Notes under the pieces: model-generated
Seen by the model: only the letters and a program-made list of their open reading frames with translations
The model's database searches: none
What the model was told of the DNA's origin: nothing
Made by a program: the position numbers and the translations under genes
Source of the DNA: Novosphingobium sp.
GTDB taxonomy: Bacteria; Pseudomonadota; Alphaproteobacteria; Sphingomonadales; Sphingomonadaceae
Assembly: GCF_030699305.1 (NCBI RefSeq)
Contig: NZ_JAUYNB010000010.1
Location: 434,001 to 498,000, forward strand
Direction of reading: 5' to 3'
Length of the DNA: 64,000 bases
Part shown: piece after piece, positions 34,006-42,445 of the stretch
Layout: each line of letters begins with the position of its first letter
How positions within the stretch are numbered: position 1 is the stretch's first letter

Positions 34006-34840
34006 GCTAAGCCGCACCCAGATCAGGCAATTCCTGGCCGTTGTCGATTCCGGCAGCTTCACCCGCGCGGCAAATGCACTGAACATCGCGCAGCCATCGC
34101 TGTCGGGCGGGATTGCGGAGCTGGAACGGCAACTCGGCACGCGCCTGTTTGTGCGCGAACGCCGCCGCATTCGCCTGACCCCGGCGGGCAATGCGCTGCT
34201 GCCGCTGGCGCGCGGGATCGAGCGCGATTTTCATCTGGCTGAACGGCAGGTCGGCAGCCTCCCGGTCCCTGCGCGCCCGGTGCGGCTGGGGGTGCTGGAC
34301 ACGGTGTCGACCGGCTGGCTGGAACGCGCGGTCGCGGCCTATGCCGGGGAAGAGCCGCTGGAGCTGACCGAGGGGTCGGAGCGCGAACTGTCCGCCGCGC
34401 TTGCCAGCGGCAGCATCGATCTGGCGCTGACGCTGGTGGGTGAAGGGGCAGAGGCCTTGCTGGAGGAGGACTATTGCCTGGCCCTGCCGGCATCGCATCC
34501 GCTGGCGGGGGAGGCTTGGGTGGAGGCGGCGGACGTCGCCGGAGACACGATGATCGCGCGCCGCGCGTGCGAGGTGCTGGCCGATACCAGCCGGTTTTTC
34601 ACCCGGCACGGCGTGCGCCCGTTGTTTGCGCTGCGCTCCGCCAACGATGACCGGGTCATGGCGATGGTCCGCGCTGGCCTTGGGGTGACGGTCGCGCCGC
34701 GCTCGCTGGGGTGCGGCGGTGTGGCGATGGTCAACATCCGGGGCTTCCGCCCGGTGCGGCGGATCGGGCTGGTGTTTGGTTCCCTTGCCGCGCCGCATCC
34801 AGAGGTGCGGGCGGCGCTGGCGGGGGCGGCGGCGGACTAG
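34004..34840 (+). CDS. LysR-family transcriptional regulator
   Basis: A 278-residue LysR regulator. The HTH occupies residues 1-60 (RTQIRQFLAVVDSGSFTRAANALNIAQPSLSGGIAELERQLGTRLFVRERRRIRLTPAGNALL in parts). The effector domain (about 90-275) is shorter than usual but has the normal alternating pattern. Divergence from the leucine operon suggests it activates or represses those genes with an acyl-CoA or acid as effector. The start codon overlaps its probable operator and has no good ribosome binding site, so the mRNA may be nearly leaderless. It converges on tolC with a 4-bp gap. Confidence 0.9.
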   Translation: MLSRTQIRQFLAVVDSGSFTRAANALNIAQPSLSGGIAELERQLGTRLFVRERRRIRLTPAGNALLPLARGIERDFHLAERQVGSLPVPARPVRLGVLDTVSTGWLERAVAAYAGEEPLELTEGSERELSAALASGSIDLALTLVGEGAEALLEEDYCLALPASHPLAGEAWVEAADVAGDTMIARRACEVLADTSRFFTRHGVRPLFALRSANDDRVMAMVRAGLGVTVAPRSLGCGGVAMVNIRGFRPVRRIGLVFGSLAAPHPEVRAALAGAAAD

Positions 34841-34844
34841 CCGT

Positions 34845-36110
34845 TTACTGCGCCAGTTGCCCGGTCAGCGCGCCCAGTTGCCAGGCCGTCAGCGTCTGCA
34901 TTGCTTCGGCCTGAAGCAGCGCGGCTTCGGCCTCGATACTTTCCCGCTCGGCGTCGAGCACGGCCAGTGTCGGTTTCGCGCCGACTTGTGCTTCCAAGCG
35001 TGTCCCGCGCAGGGCCTCGGCGGCGGCGTCGCGGCGCAGGCGCGATGCGGCGACCATCCGGCGGGACGTGGCAAGGCCTTGCCAGGCATCGATCACCATG
35101 CCGTCCAATGCCTGATCGGCCTGCCGCAGCCGCGCGGCGCTGGCGTCCACTTCGGCATCGGCGGCGCGGACTTTGGCGGCAACGCGCCCGCCCGCGAACA
35201 ACGTCCAGCGGCCGCGCACCCCGACGGATACCGAATCCGCCTTGTAACCGGGGAAGAACTGGTCGCGGACGTGGGCGGCTTCGGCAAAGGCACCGACGGT
35301 GGGCATCCCCTCAGCCTGCGCGGCGCGTACTCCGGCGCGGGCGACGGCGACGGCGGCTTCGGCCTGCTGGCGCGCCGGGTTGGCGGCGCGGGCCTGTTCC
35401 AGCGCCTCGCCCAGCGAGGGCGGGACCGGGGGCAGGTCGGCCAGCGGCGCCAGATCGCCGGGTTGTTTCGTGGTCAGCCGTGCATAAGCAGCCTCGGCCG
35501 CGATGCGACGGCCTTGCGCCTGTGCAAAACCGGCGTCGGCCTCAGCCTTGCGGGCGCGGGCCTGCGCCACGTCGGAACTGGCGATCTCACCGGCTTTGAA
35601 ACGCAGGCCTGACTGCCGCTCCATCTCGGTCAGCGCGGTGACCAGCTGGGCAAAGCGGGCTTCCAGCTTGCGGGTGGTCAGGACGTCGGAATAGGTCGCG
35701 ACCGCGCGAACGATGGTTTGCAGCCGGGCCTGTTCTGCTCCCAGCCGGGCGATGTCGGTTCCGCCGCGCGCCTGCGCCGTGGCGGCGGCGATCCGGCCCC
35801 CGGCATAGAGCGGCATTTCCGCCGTGGCCTGCACGGCCAGCGGGGTGACGTTATCGGCGGTGATGCCAAAGAACCCACCGTTGTCGATCCGCCCCGCGCC
35901 GAAACTGCCCTCGACCCGCAGCAGCGGGTTGCCCTCGGCGCGGGCCTGATCCAGCCGTGCTTCGGCAGCGGCCTCTCCGGCCTTGGCTTCGGCCAGCGCG
36001 GGGGCGCTGGCCAGTGCATCGGCAATTGTGGTGGCCAGGTCCTGCGCCTGTGCCGCCGGGGCGGACAGGCAGCAGGCCAGGGCCGTGAGTGGCAGGATCA
36101 GGCGGCGCAT
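34845..36110 (-). CDS. TolC-family outer-membrane efflux protein
   Basis: A 421-residue protein with a signal peptide (MRRLILPLTALACCLSAPAAQA) and the TolC repeat structure: two long Ala-rich coiled-coil blocks (about 60-230 and 250-415), each with membrane strands (FGAGRIDNGGFFGI, DSVSVGVRGRWTLFAGGR). It provides the outer-membrane exit for a tripartite pump. Here the inner components are encoded on the opposite arm of the cluster (MFP and RND). It follows the DUF2892 gene by 15 bp on the minus strand, in an operon that starts with sqr. Confidence 0.9.
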   Translation of the reverse strand: MRRLILPLTALACCLSAPAAQAQDLATTIADALASAPALAEAKAGEAAAEARLDQARAEGNPLLRVEGSFGAGRIDNGGFFGITADNVTPLAVQATAEMPLYAGGRIAAATAQARGGTDIARLGAEQARLQTIVRAVATYSDVLTTRKLEARFAQLVTALTEMERQSGLRFKAGEIASSDVAQARARKAEADAGFAQAQGRRIAAEAAYARLTTKQPGDLAPLADLPPVPPSLGEALEQARAANPARQQAEAAVAVARAGVRAAQAEGMPTVGAFAEAAHVRDQFFPGYKADSVSVGVRGRWTLFAGGRVAAKVRAADAEVDASAARLRQADQALDGMVIDAWQGLATSRRMVAASRLRRDAAAEALRGTRLEAQVGAKPTLAVLDAERESIEAEAALLQAEAMQTLTAWQLGALTGQLAQ

Positions 36111-36125
36111 CGGCTGGCGTTCCGC

Positions 36126-36329
36126 TTACTTGAACGCGTGGCCGGGGCGCACGCCCAGCTTCTTGAACACCATCGCGGCGGGGCAGAACCCGGTGAAGCT
36201 GGATTGCAGCAGGTTAAGGCCGGCAAAGATCGTCAGCCCGATCCAGTAGGGGTGGGCGTAAATCGACAGCAGGGCGCTGGCGAGGACGACAAATCCGGCG
36301 AAACGCAGCACGGCGGTATCAAGGGTCAT
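36126..36329 (-). CDS. DUF2892 membrane protein
   Basis: A 67-residue protein with two hydrophobic segments (VLRFAGFVVLASALLSIYA and WIGLTIFAGLNLLQSSFTGFCPAAMVF) and the DUF2892 signature GLNLLQSSFTGFCPA. This domain is found alone or fused to rhodanese, as in YgaP, and often sits beside sulfide oxidation genes. The conserved Cys in FCPA may be relevant to sulfur chemistry. It lies 14 bp after sqr and 15 bp before tolC. Confidence 0.88.
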   Translation of the reverse strand: MTLDTAVLRFAGFVVLASALLSIYAHPYWIGLTIFAGLNLLQSSFTGFCPAAMVFKKLGVRPGHAFK

Positions 36330-36343
36330 GGCATGGTCTCCTG

Positions 36344-37624
36344 TTACTTGAAGCGCAGCTTGCGGATACCCAGCGCGTGCATCGCCAGCTTTTCGTAAAA
36401 CGGTTCGCTGGTGCCGCGCCGGACTTTGTGGAGGAAGTACTTCTCAAACCCGATCTTGGCAAAGTGGACCCACTTGCCGCTGGATGACCAGTTGAGGTTG
36501 CGCGGCGGGATCTGCGGCTGGGCGACGAACGCCACCCCGCCATCGCCGAAGTCGGCCAGGCAGACCGCGTTCCAGGTGGCTTCCTCGGTCGGCTCCTTGC
36601 CGTCCAGTTCCAGCTTCAGGTTGTGGGCGATGGCGCTGACCATCGATTCGATCATGAACCCGGTCTTGGGCACGCCCACCGGCACCGGGGTTGGCCCGAC
36701 CGGCGGGATCGCGACGCACACGCCCAGCGAGTAGACGTTCTTGAACGTGGGATTGCGCTGGTGCTTGTCAGCCAGAATGAACCCGCGCGGGTTGGTCAGC
36801 CCTTCGATCCCATAGACTGCGGGCACGCCCCGGAACGCGGGCAGGATCATCGAATAGCCGAACGGCAGTGAGTGGTTGCCCTTGACCGATCCGTCCTCGG
36901 CCACTTCTTCGACGTGGATCGTCCCGCTTTCGACGCTGGTGATGCGGGTGTTGGTGATCCACTTGATGTGGCGGTCACGCAGTTCGCTTTCCAGCAGCGA
37001 CTTGGTATCGCCGACCCCGTCCAGCCCCAGATGGCCGATATAGGGTTCGGGGCTGATATAGGTCATCGGCACCCGGTCGCGGATCTTGCGGCGGCGCAGT
37101 TCGGTGTCGAGGATCAGCGCGAATTCATAGGCCGGGCCATAGCACGATGCGCCCTGCGCCGCGCCGACCACGATCGGGCCGGGATTGGCGCAGAACGCGT
37201 CGAATGCGGCGGCAGCGTGGGAAGCGTGATCGGTGCGGCAGATCGACTGGGTGAAGCCGTCCGGTCCCAGCCCCGTGACCTCGTCAAACGCCAGGTCCGG
37301 CCCGGTGGCGATCACCAGATAGTCATAGGGCAGCGACGTGCCGTCGTTCAGTTCCACGCGGTTTTCGGTTGGGTGGACGCGCTTGGCCCCGACCGAGGTA
37401 AAGCCGATGCCCTTGCGCTGCATGATCGGCGGCAGGTGGACGCGAATCGCATCCGGCTCGCGCCAGCGCACCGCGACCCACGGATTGCTGGGGATGAACC
37501 AGTAATCGTCCTGATCATTCACCACGGTCACGGCGGCCTTGCCCTTGACCGCATCGCGGATTTCATAGGCGGCAATCGTGCCGCCCAGCCCTGCGCCAAG
37601 AATGATGATCTGGGGCAATGACAT
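36344..37624 (-). CDS. sqr: Sulfide:quinone oxidoreductase-type FAD flavoprotein
   Basis: A 426-residue flavoprotein of the SQR/FCSD family. The FAD site is LGAGLGGTIAAYEIRD (9-24). Three cysteines fit the SQR set: C129 (SICRTDHA), C161 (GAAQGASCYGPAYEFAL) and C303 (SLGVCVAIPP). The C-terminal WVHFAKIGFEKYFLHKVRRG region resembles the quinone/membrane-binding end. It oxidises sulfide, giving persulfide or polysulfide, and reduces quinone. The start at 37624 has AGGAGA upstream. It leads an operon with DUF2892 and tolC and faces a rhodanese gene, consistent with persulfide handling. Confidence 0.88.
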   Translation of the reverse strand: MSLPQIIILGAGLGGTIAAYEIRDAVKGKAAVTVVNDQDDYWFIPSNPWVAVRWREPDAIRVHLPPIMQRKGIGFTSVGAKRVHPTENRVELNDGTSLPYDYLVIATGPDLAFDEVTGLGPDGFTQSICRTDHASHAAAAFDAFCANPGPIVVGAAQGASCYGPAYEFALILDTELRRRKIRDRVPMTYISPEPYIGHLGLDGVGDTKSLLESELRDRHIKWITNTRITSVESGTIHVEEVAEDGSVKGNHSLPFGYSMILPAFRGVPAVYGIEGLTNPRGFILADKHQRNPTFKNVYSLGVCVAIPPVGPTPVPVGVPKTGFMIESMVSAIAHNLKLELDGKEPTEEATWNAVCLADFGDGGVAFVAQPQIPPRNLNWSSSGKWVHFAKIGFEKYFLHKVRRGTSEPFYEKLAMHALGIRKLRFK

Positions 37625-37720
37625 GCGTTCTCTCCTGTCGTCTGATCCGTTCAGACAGGGCCTTCGCCGCATGAACGTCGGCAGATTGTGGCGATCAGGC
37701 CCCCCTGTATGGCGCTTGAC

Positions 37721-37739
37721 TTATATAAGGCAAATATAA
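37721..37739. promoter_or_regulatory. AT-rich inverted repeat between sqr and rhodanese genes
   Basis: TTATAT (37721-37726), 7 nt, ATATAA (37734-37739) is a perfect inverted repeat in an otherwise GC-rich region. It overlaps TTGACT on the plus strand and a possible minus-strand promoter (TTGCTC, 17 nt, TATAAG). It resembles operators of sulfide-responsive ArsR-type repressors (BigR/SqrR); no such regulator gene is in the window. Bacterial -10-like TATAAT overlaps the right arm. Confidence 0.6.
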
Positions 37740-37817
37740 TATGAGCAAGCATTAATGTTGCGCCCCCTGATTGCAGCAATGGCTGATTGCAGGGGGATCG
37801 ATGGAAAGGTGAATCGA

Positions 37818-38156
37818 ATGGCTTTCGGATTTGGCAAGAGCGCCGCGCACCGCGAAGTGACCGCGCAGGAACTGGATACCATGGTCCGTGCGGGCGACGT
37901 GGTCGTGGTCGACGTGCGCGAAGTGGATGAATTTGCCAGCGGGCATATCCCCGGCGCGATCAACATGCCGCTCTCCACGTTCCAGCCCTCGAAGCTGCCC
38001 GACACCGGCGGCAAATCGCTGGTGCTGAACTGTCTGGGCGGCAAGCGTTCGGCGATGGCACTGGAAAAGTGCGGCGTCGCGCAGGCGGCGGTTGATACGC
38101 ATCTGGCGGGCGGGTTTGGTGCCTGGCAATCGGCCGGCCTGCCGGTCGAGCGCTAA
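37818..38156 (+). CDS. Single-domain rhodanese (thiosulfate/persulfide sulfurtransferase)
   Basis: A 112-residue rhodanese. It has VVDVREVDEFASGHIPGAINMPL and the active-site loop NCLGGKRSAMAL with catalytic Cys 72. It transfers sulfane sulfur, likely persulfide formed by SQR, to thiol acceptors such as glutathione. The start at 37818 (MAFGFGKSA) is chosen over the upstream in-frame start because AAAGGTG precedes it. It is 26 bp before the membrane-fusion gene in the same direction, linking sulfur transfer to the pump operon. Confidence 0.92.
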   Translation: MAFGFGKSAAHREVTAQELDTMVRAGDVVVVDVREVDEFASGHIPGAINMPLSTFQPSKLPDTGGKSLVLNCLGGKRSAMALEKCGVAQAAVDTHLAGGFGAWQSAGLPVER

Positions 38157-38182
38157 GACACGCAAATAACAGGGGAATGGCG

Positions 38183-39211
38183 ATGCGGAAGACCTGGTTG
38201 GCCCTTGGCGCGGCGGCGCTGGCCCTGACGCTGTCAGGGTGCGGCAGCACCGAGGAAACGGCCCCGGTCGTGCAGGCCCCGGCCGGTCCCCGGCTGGTTC
38301 TGGCGGCGGCGGACACGGCCGACTGGCAGGATGTCAGCGCCGAAATCGCCACGGTCGATCAGGCACAGGTGCTGGCCCGGATTCCCGGCATCCTGACCAC
38401 CCTGACCGTGCGCGCAGGCGACATGGTGACCAAGGGACAGGCGATCGGCCGGATCGTTGACACCCAGCTCGGTTACCAGTCCAGTGCATACGGCGCGCAG
38501 GCCGCTGCCGCACAGGCCCAGGCCGTGCAGGCGCAGGCCGATCTGGCGCGGGTGAAGTTCCTCTATCAGAACGGCGTCTATGCCAAGGCGCGGCTGGATC
38601 AGGCCGAAGCCGCCGCCGCTGCCGCCAACGCCCAGATTCGCGCGGCGCAGGCACAGCAGGCGGCAGTTGGTGCGGTGGCCGGGCAGGGCGTCGTCACGGC
38701 GCCCGCGACTGGCCGCGTGCTGCGCGCCGATGTTCCCGCCGGATCGCCGGTTGCGCCGGGGATGGCGATTGCCGTCATCACCGCCGGGCCGACCATCGTG
38801 CGGCTGGAAATGCCCGAATCGCTGGCCGACAAGGTCCACCCCGGATCGCGCGTCATGGCCACTGGCATTGGCACGGGCGGCGGGGTTGGCACTGTCATCA
38901 AGCTCTATCCCGCGATCACGGCGGGCAAAGTCACCGCCGATGTGGAAATGCCCGGCATCGACAACCGCCTGATCGGGCGGCGCGTGGCGGCCAAAGTCGA
39001 AACCGGCACGCGCAAGGCACTGCTGGTTCCGGCGACTTATATCTCCAGCCGGTACGGGATCGATTATGTCACCGTGCTGGCCAAGGATGGCAGCGCAGCC
39101 GACGTGCCGGTGCAAACCGGTCCTTCGCTTGAGGCGGGCAAAGTCGAAATCCTGTCCGGCGCGGCGGCGGGCGATACGCTGGTTGCGCCTGCCAAGGGTA
39201 AAGCCCAATGA
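38183..39211 (+). CDS. RND efflux membrane-fusion lipoprotein
   Basis: A 342-residue periplasmic adaptor. The lipobox LTLSGC gives Cys 20. The order is a beta-barrel/lipoyl half (DWQDVSAEIATVDQAQVLARIPGILTTLTVRAGDMVTKGQAIGRIVD), an Ala-rich hairpin (about 95-160), the second lipoyl half (VVTAPATGRVLRADVPAGSPVAPG) and a C-terminal barrel. The start at 38183 has AGGGG 7 nt upstream; the ATG at 38177 is too close to it. It links the RND permease to TolC. Its stop overlaps the permease start by 4 nt. Confidence 0.9.
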   Translation: MRKTWLALGAAALALTLSGCGSTEETAPVVQAPAGPRLVLAAADTADWQDVSAEIATVDQAQVLARIPGILTTLTVRAGDMVTKGQAIGRIVDTQLGYQSSAYGAQAAAAQAQAVQAQADLARVKFLYQNGVYAKARLDQAEAAAAAANAQIRAAQAQQAAVGAVAGQGVVTAPATGRVLRADVPAGSPVAPGMAIAVITAGPTIVRLEMPESLADKVHPGSRVMATGIGTGGGVGTVIKLYPAITAGKVTADVEMPGIDNRLIGRRVAAKVETGTRKALLVPATYISSRYGIDYVTVLAKDGSAADVPVQTGPSLEAGKVEILSGAAAGDTLVAPAKGKAQ

Positions 39212-42200
39212 ACCTTGGGATTTCCGGCAAGCTGACGCGGGCGACGATCCAGTCCCCGCTGACCCCGCTGATGCTGCTCGCGGCGATGATCGTCGGCCTG
39301 ATCGCGACGATTACCATCCCGCGTGAGGAAGAGCCGCAGATCAAGGTGCCGATGGTGGACATCATGGTCCAGGCACCGGGCCTGTCCGCGCCCGAAACGG
39401 TTGAACTGGTGGCCAAGCCACTGGAAACCATCGTCAAAAGCGTCGACGGGGTAGAGCATGTCTATACCCAGGCGCAGGACAACGGCGCGATGGTCACCGC
39501 GCGCTTTCTGGTCGGCTCCAACCCGGAAGACGCCGCGATCCGCATCAATGAAAAGATCGAGGCCAACAAGCACCGCATCCCGGTGGGCATTCCCGCGCCG
39601 CAAGTGACGGTGCGCGGGATCAGCGATGTCCCCATCGTGGTGCTGACCCTGACCCCCAAGCCCGGCGCGGCGGGCAGCTGGAACGATCAGGCGCTGGCCG
39701 AACTGGCGGGCAAGCTGCGGACCGAAATTGCCAAAGTCGATGACATCGGCCTGACTTTCCTGACCGGCGGGCAGCGCATGGCGCTGCGCGTGGTGCCGGA
39801 TCCGGCCAAGCTGGCGCTGTACCGCGTGCCGCTGGGCAACCTGATCGAAGCGGTCAGCCAGGCGAACCGCGCCTTTCCGGCCGGAACCGTGCGCGAAGGC
39901 GGGCAGGCGGCGCTGGTCGTCGCCGGGCAGACGCTGCGCGACGCGCAGGAACTGGCCGGATTGACCGTGCGTTCAGTCGGCGGCGCGCCGGTGCTGCTGT
40001 CAGACGTTGCGCGGGTGGAGCAAGCCGCGACGCAGGATCAGGCCCGCGCCTGGCGCTGGGCGAAAGACGCGGATGGTAAATGGACGATGGCCCCCGCCGT
40101 CAGCATTGCCATCGCCAAGCGCGCCGGGGCCAACGCGGTGACCGTATCGGAAAGTGTGGTCCACCGCGTCGAGACGCTGAAGGGGCGGCTGATTCCCGCC
40201 AGCGTCGATGTGGCGGTAACCCGCAACTATGGCGAAAGCGCCAACGAAAAGGCGAACGAGCTGATCTTCCACCTCGCGCTGGCGACGATTTCCATCGTTG
40301 CGCTGATTGGCTTTGCCATCGGCTGGCGCGAAGCTGGGGTGACCGCCATCGTCATCCCGACCACGATCATGCTGACGATGTTCGCATCGAACGTGATGGG
40401 CTTTACCATCAACCGCGTCAGCCTGTTCGCGCTGATCTTTTCGATCGGCATTCTGGTCGACGACGCGATCGTGATGATCGAGAATATCGCCCGCCACTGG
40501 GCCATGTCTGATGTCGGGACCGAAGGGGGCCGCACCCGGATTGACGCCGCGGTCGAAGCGGTGGCCGAAGTCGGCAACCCCACGATCATCGCCACGCTCA
40601 CCGTGGTCGCCGCGCTGTTGCCGATGCTGTTCGTGTCCGGCCTGATGGGACCATACATGGCGCCGATCCCGATCAACGCGTCGGCGGCGATGATCTTTTC
40701 ATTCTTCGTCGCGGTGATCATCGCGCCCTGGCTGATGATCCGCTTTGCCCGCAAGGCGGTCGCCGGTGAGGGCCACGGGCATGACGACCACGGCGGCAAG
40801 CTGGGCACGCTGTACCGGCACTATGCCAGCAAAGTGATCGCCACTCCGCAGAGCGCCAAGCGCTTTCTGATCGCGGTCGGCGTGGCAACGCTGGTGGCCT
40901 GCTCGATGTTCTATTTCAAGGCGGTGACGGTGAAGCTGCTGCCGTTCGACAACAAGAGCGAGGTCCAGCTGGTCGCCGACCTGCCCGAAGGCACCAGCCT
41001 GGAAGGCACCGCGCGGGTGCTGGAACAGGCAGCCACGATCACCCGGACCATACCCGAAGTGGTGTCGATGGAAGCCTATGTCGGCGCGTCCGCCCCGTTC
41101 AATTTCAACGGGCTGGTGCGGCATTACTTCCTGCGTTCGCAGCCCGAAATGGGCGATCTGATGGTGACCTTGCTGCCCAAGGGTGACCGGTCGCGCTCCA
41201 GCCACGACGTGGCGGTGGACCTGCGCGAAAAGTTGAAGGCCATTGCGCTTCCGGCGGGCGGTTCGCTGAAAGTTGTCGAAACCCCGCCCGGGCCGCCAGT
41301 GATGGCGACGCTGCTGGCCGAAATCTATGGTCCGGACGAAGCGACCCGGCGCAAGACGGCGGAGCAGGTGGAGCAGATTTTCAAGTCGATTCCCTATATC
41401 GTCGATGTCGACAACAGCTTTGGCCAGCCGCGCCCGACGCTGAAGCTGATCCCGGACCGGGCCAAGCTGGACCATTACGACCTGTCCGAACGCCAGCTGT
41501 TTGACAGCATCGGTGCGCTGATGGGCACGCAAGTCGTCGGCTATGCCGCGCGCGGCGCGGACCGCGATCCGCTGCCGATCGAACTGGCGCTCGACCAGTC
41601 GCAGCGCAACTGGTCGGCCGCGCTGGCGGCAACGCCGGTGGCGGTGACGCCGTCGGGCCAGCTGATCCAGCTGGGCGAACTCGTCACCGCGCGGATGGAA
41701 CCGGGCGGGCAGGCGATCTTCCGCCGCGACGGGCGCGGGGCGGCGATGGTGACGGCGGAACTGGCCGGTCGCTATGAAGCGCCGATCTATGGCATGATGG
41801 CGGTGGGCGATGCGGTCGACGCGTTCGACTGGGCGGGCAAGGGGCTGCAAAAGCCCGAAATGCTGCTCAACGGCCAGCCGGATGATGAAAGCCGCGTGTC
41901 GCTGCTGTGGGACGGCGAATGGGAAATTACCTGGGTGACGTTCCGCGATATGGGCGCGGCCTTCATGGTGGCCCTGCTGGGCATCTATGTGCTGGTTGTG
42001 GGCCAGTTTCGCAGCTTCACGATCCCCTTGGTGATCCTCACCCCGGTGCCGTTGACGCTGGTCGGCATCGTGATCGGCCACATCCTGTTCAATGCGCCGT
42101 TCACCGCAACCTCGATGATCGGGTTCATCGCGCTGGCCGGGATCATCGTGCGCAACTCGATCCTGCTGGTCGATTTCATCAACCACACCCGCAGCGCGGA

Positions 42201-42435
42201 CAAGTCCCTGCGCGAAACCCTGCTGGAAGCCGGGATGATCCGGTTCCGCCCGATCGTGCTGACGGCGGCGGCGGCGATGATCGGCGCGGCGGTGATCCTG
42301 ACCGACCCGATCTTCCAGGGGCTGGCAATCTCGCTGCTGTTCGGGCTGATGTCATCAACCCTGCTGACCGTGCTGGTCATCCCGGCGATCTACATCGTGC
42401 TGCGCGATGATGGGAAACCGCTGGCGGAGGCGTGA
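39208..42435 (+). CDS. RND-superfamily efflux permease
   Basis: A 1075-residue inner-membrane proton-driven pump with the usual 12 helices and two large periplasmic loops. TM4 carries the proton-relay pair in GILVDDAIVMIENIA (Asp 418 and 419). N-terminal signature IPREEEPQIKVPMVDIMVQAPGLSAPETVELVAKPLE and the late ILLVDFINHTRSADKSLRETLLEAG segment are typical. A His/Asp-rich cytoplasmic loop, EGHGHDDHGG at 521-530, is unusual and could bind metal. Substrate is unknown: the family covers drugs, solvents and metals. The link to sqr and rhodanese suggests a sulfur-related or thiol-conjugate substrate, which is inference. Confidence 0.92.
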   Translation: MNLGISGKLTRATIQSPLTPLMLLAAMIVGLIATITIPREEEPQIKVPMVDIMVQAPGLSAPETVELVAKPLETIVKSVDGVEHVYTQAQDNGAMVTARFLVGSNPEDAAIRINEKIEANKHRIPVGIPAPQVTVRGISDVPIVVLTLTPKPGAAGSWNDQALAELAGKLRTEIAKVDDIGLTFLTGGQRMALRVVPDPAKLALYRVPLGNLIEAVSQANRAFPAGTVREGGQAALVVAGQTLRDAQELAGLTVRSVGGAPVLLSDVARVEQAATQDQARAWRWAKDADGKWTMAPAVSIAIAKRAGANAVTVSESVVHRVETLKGRLIPASVDVAVTRNYGESANEKANELIFHLALATISIVALIGFAIGWREAGVTAIVIPTTIMLTMFASNVMGFTINRVSLFALIFSIGILVDDAIVMIENIARHWAMSDVGTEGGRTRIDAAVEAVAEVGNPTIIATLTVVAALLPMLFVSGLMGPYMAPIPINASAAMIFSFFVAVIIAPWLMIRFARKAVAGEGHGHDDHGGKLGTLYRHYASKVIATPQSAKRFLIAVGVATLVACSMFYFKAVTVKLLPFDNKSEVQLVADLPEGTSLEGTARVLEQAATITRTIPEVVSMEAYVGASAPFNFNGLVRHYFLRSQPEMGDLMVTLLPKGDRSRSSHDVAVDLREKLKAIALPAGGSLKVVETPPGPPVMATLLAEIYGPDEATRRKTAEQVEQIFKSIPYIVDVDNSFGQPRPTLKLIPDRAKLDHYDLSERQLFDSIGALMGTQVVGYAARGADRDPLPIELALDQSQRNWSAALAATPVAVTPSGQLIQLGELVTARMEPGGQAIFRRDGRGAAMVTAELAGRYEAPIYGMMAVGDAVDAFDWAGKGLQKPEMLLNGQPDDESRVSLLWDGEWEITWVTFRDMGAAFMVALLGIYVLVVGQFRSFTIPLVILTPVPLTLVGIVIGHILFNAPFTATSMIGFIALAGIIVRNSILLVDFINHTRSADKSLRETLLEAGMIRFRPIVLTAAAAMIGAAVILTDPIFQGLAISLLFGLMSSTLLTVLVIPAIYIVLRDDGKPLAEA

Positions 42436-42445
42436 CCAACAGCGC

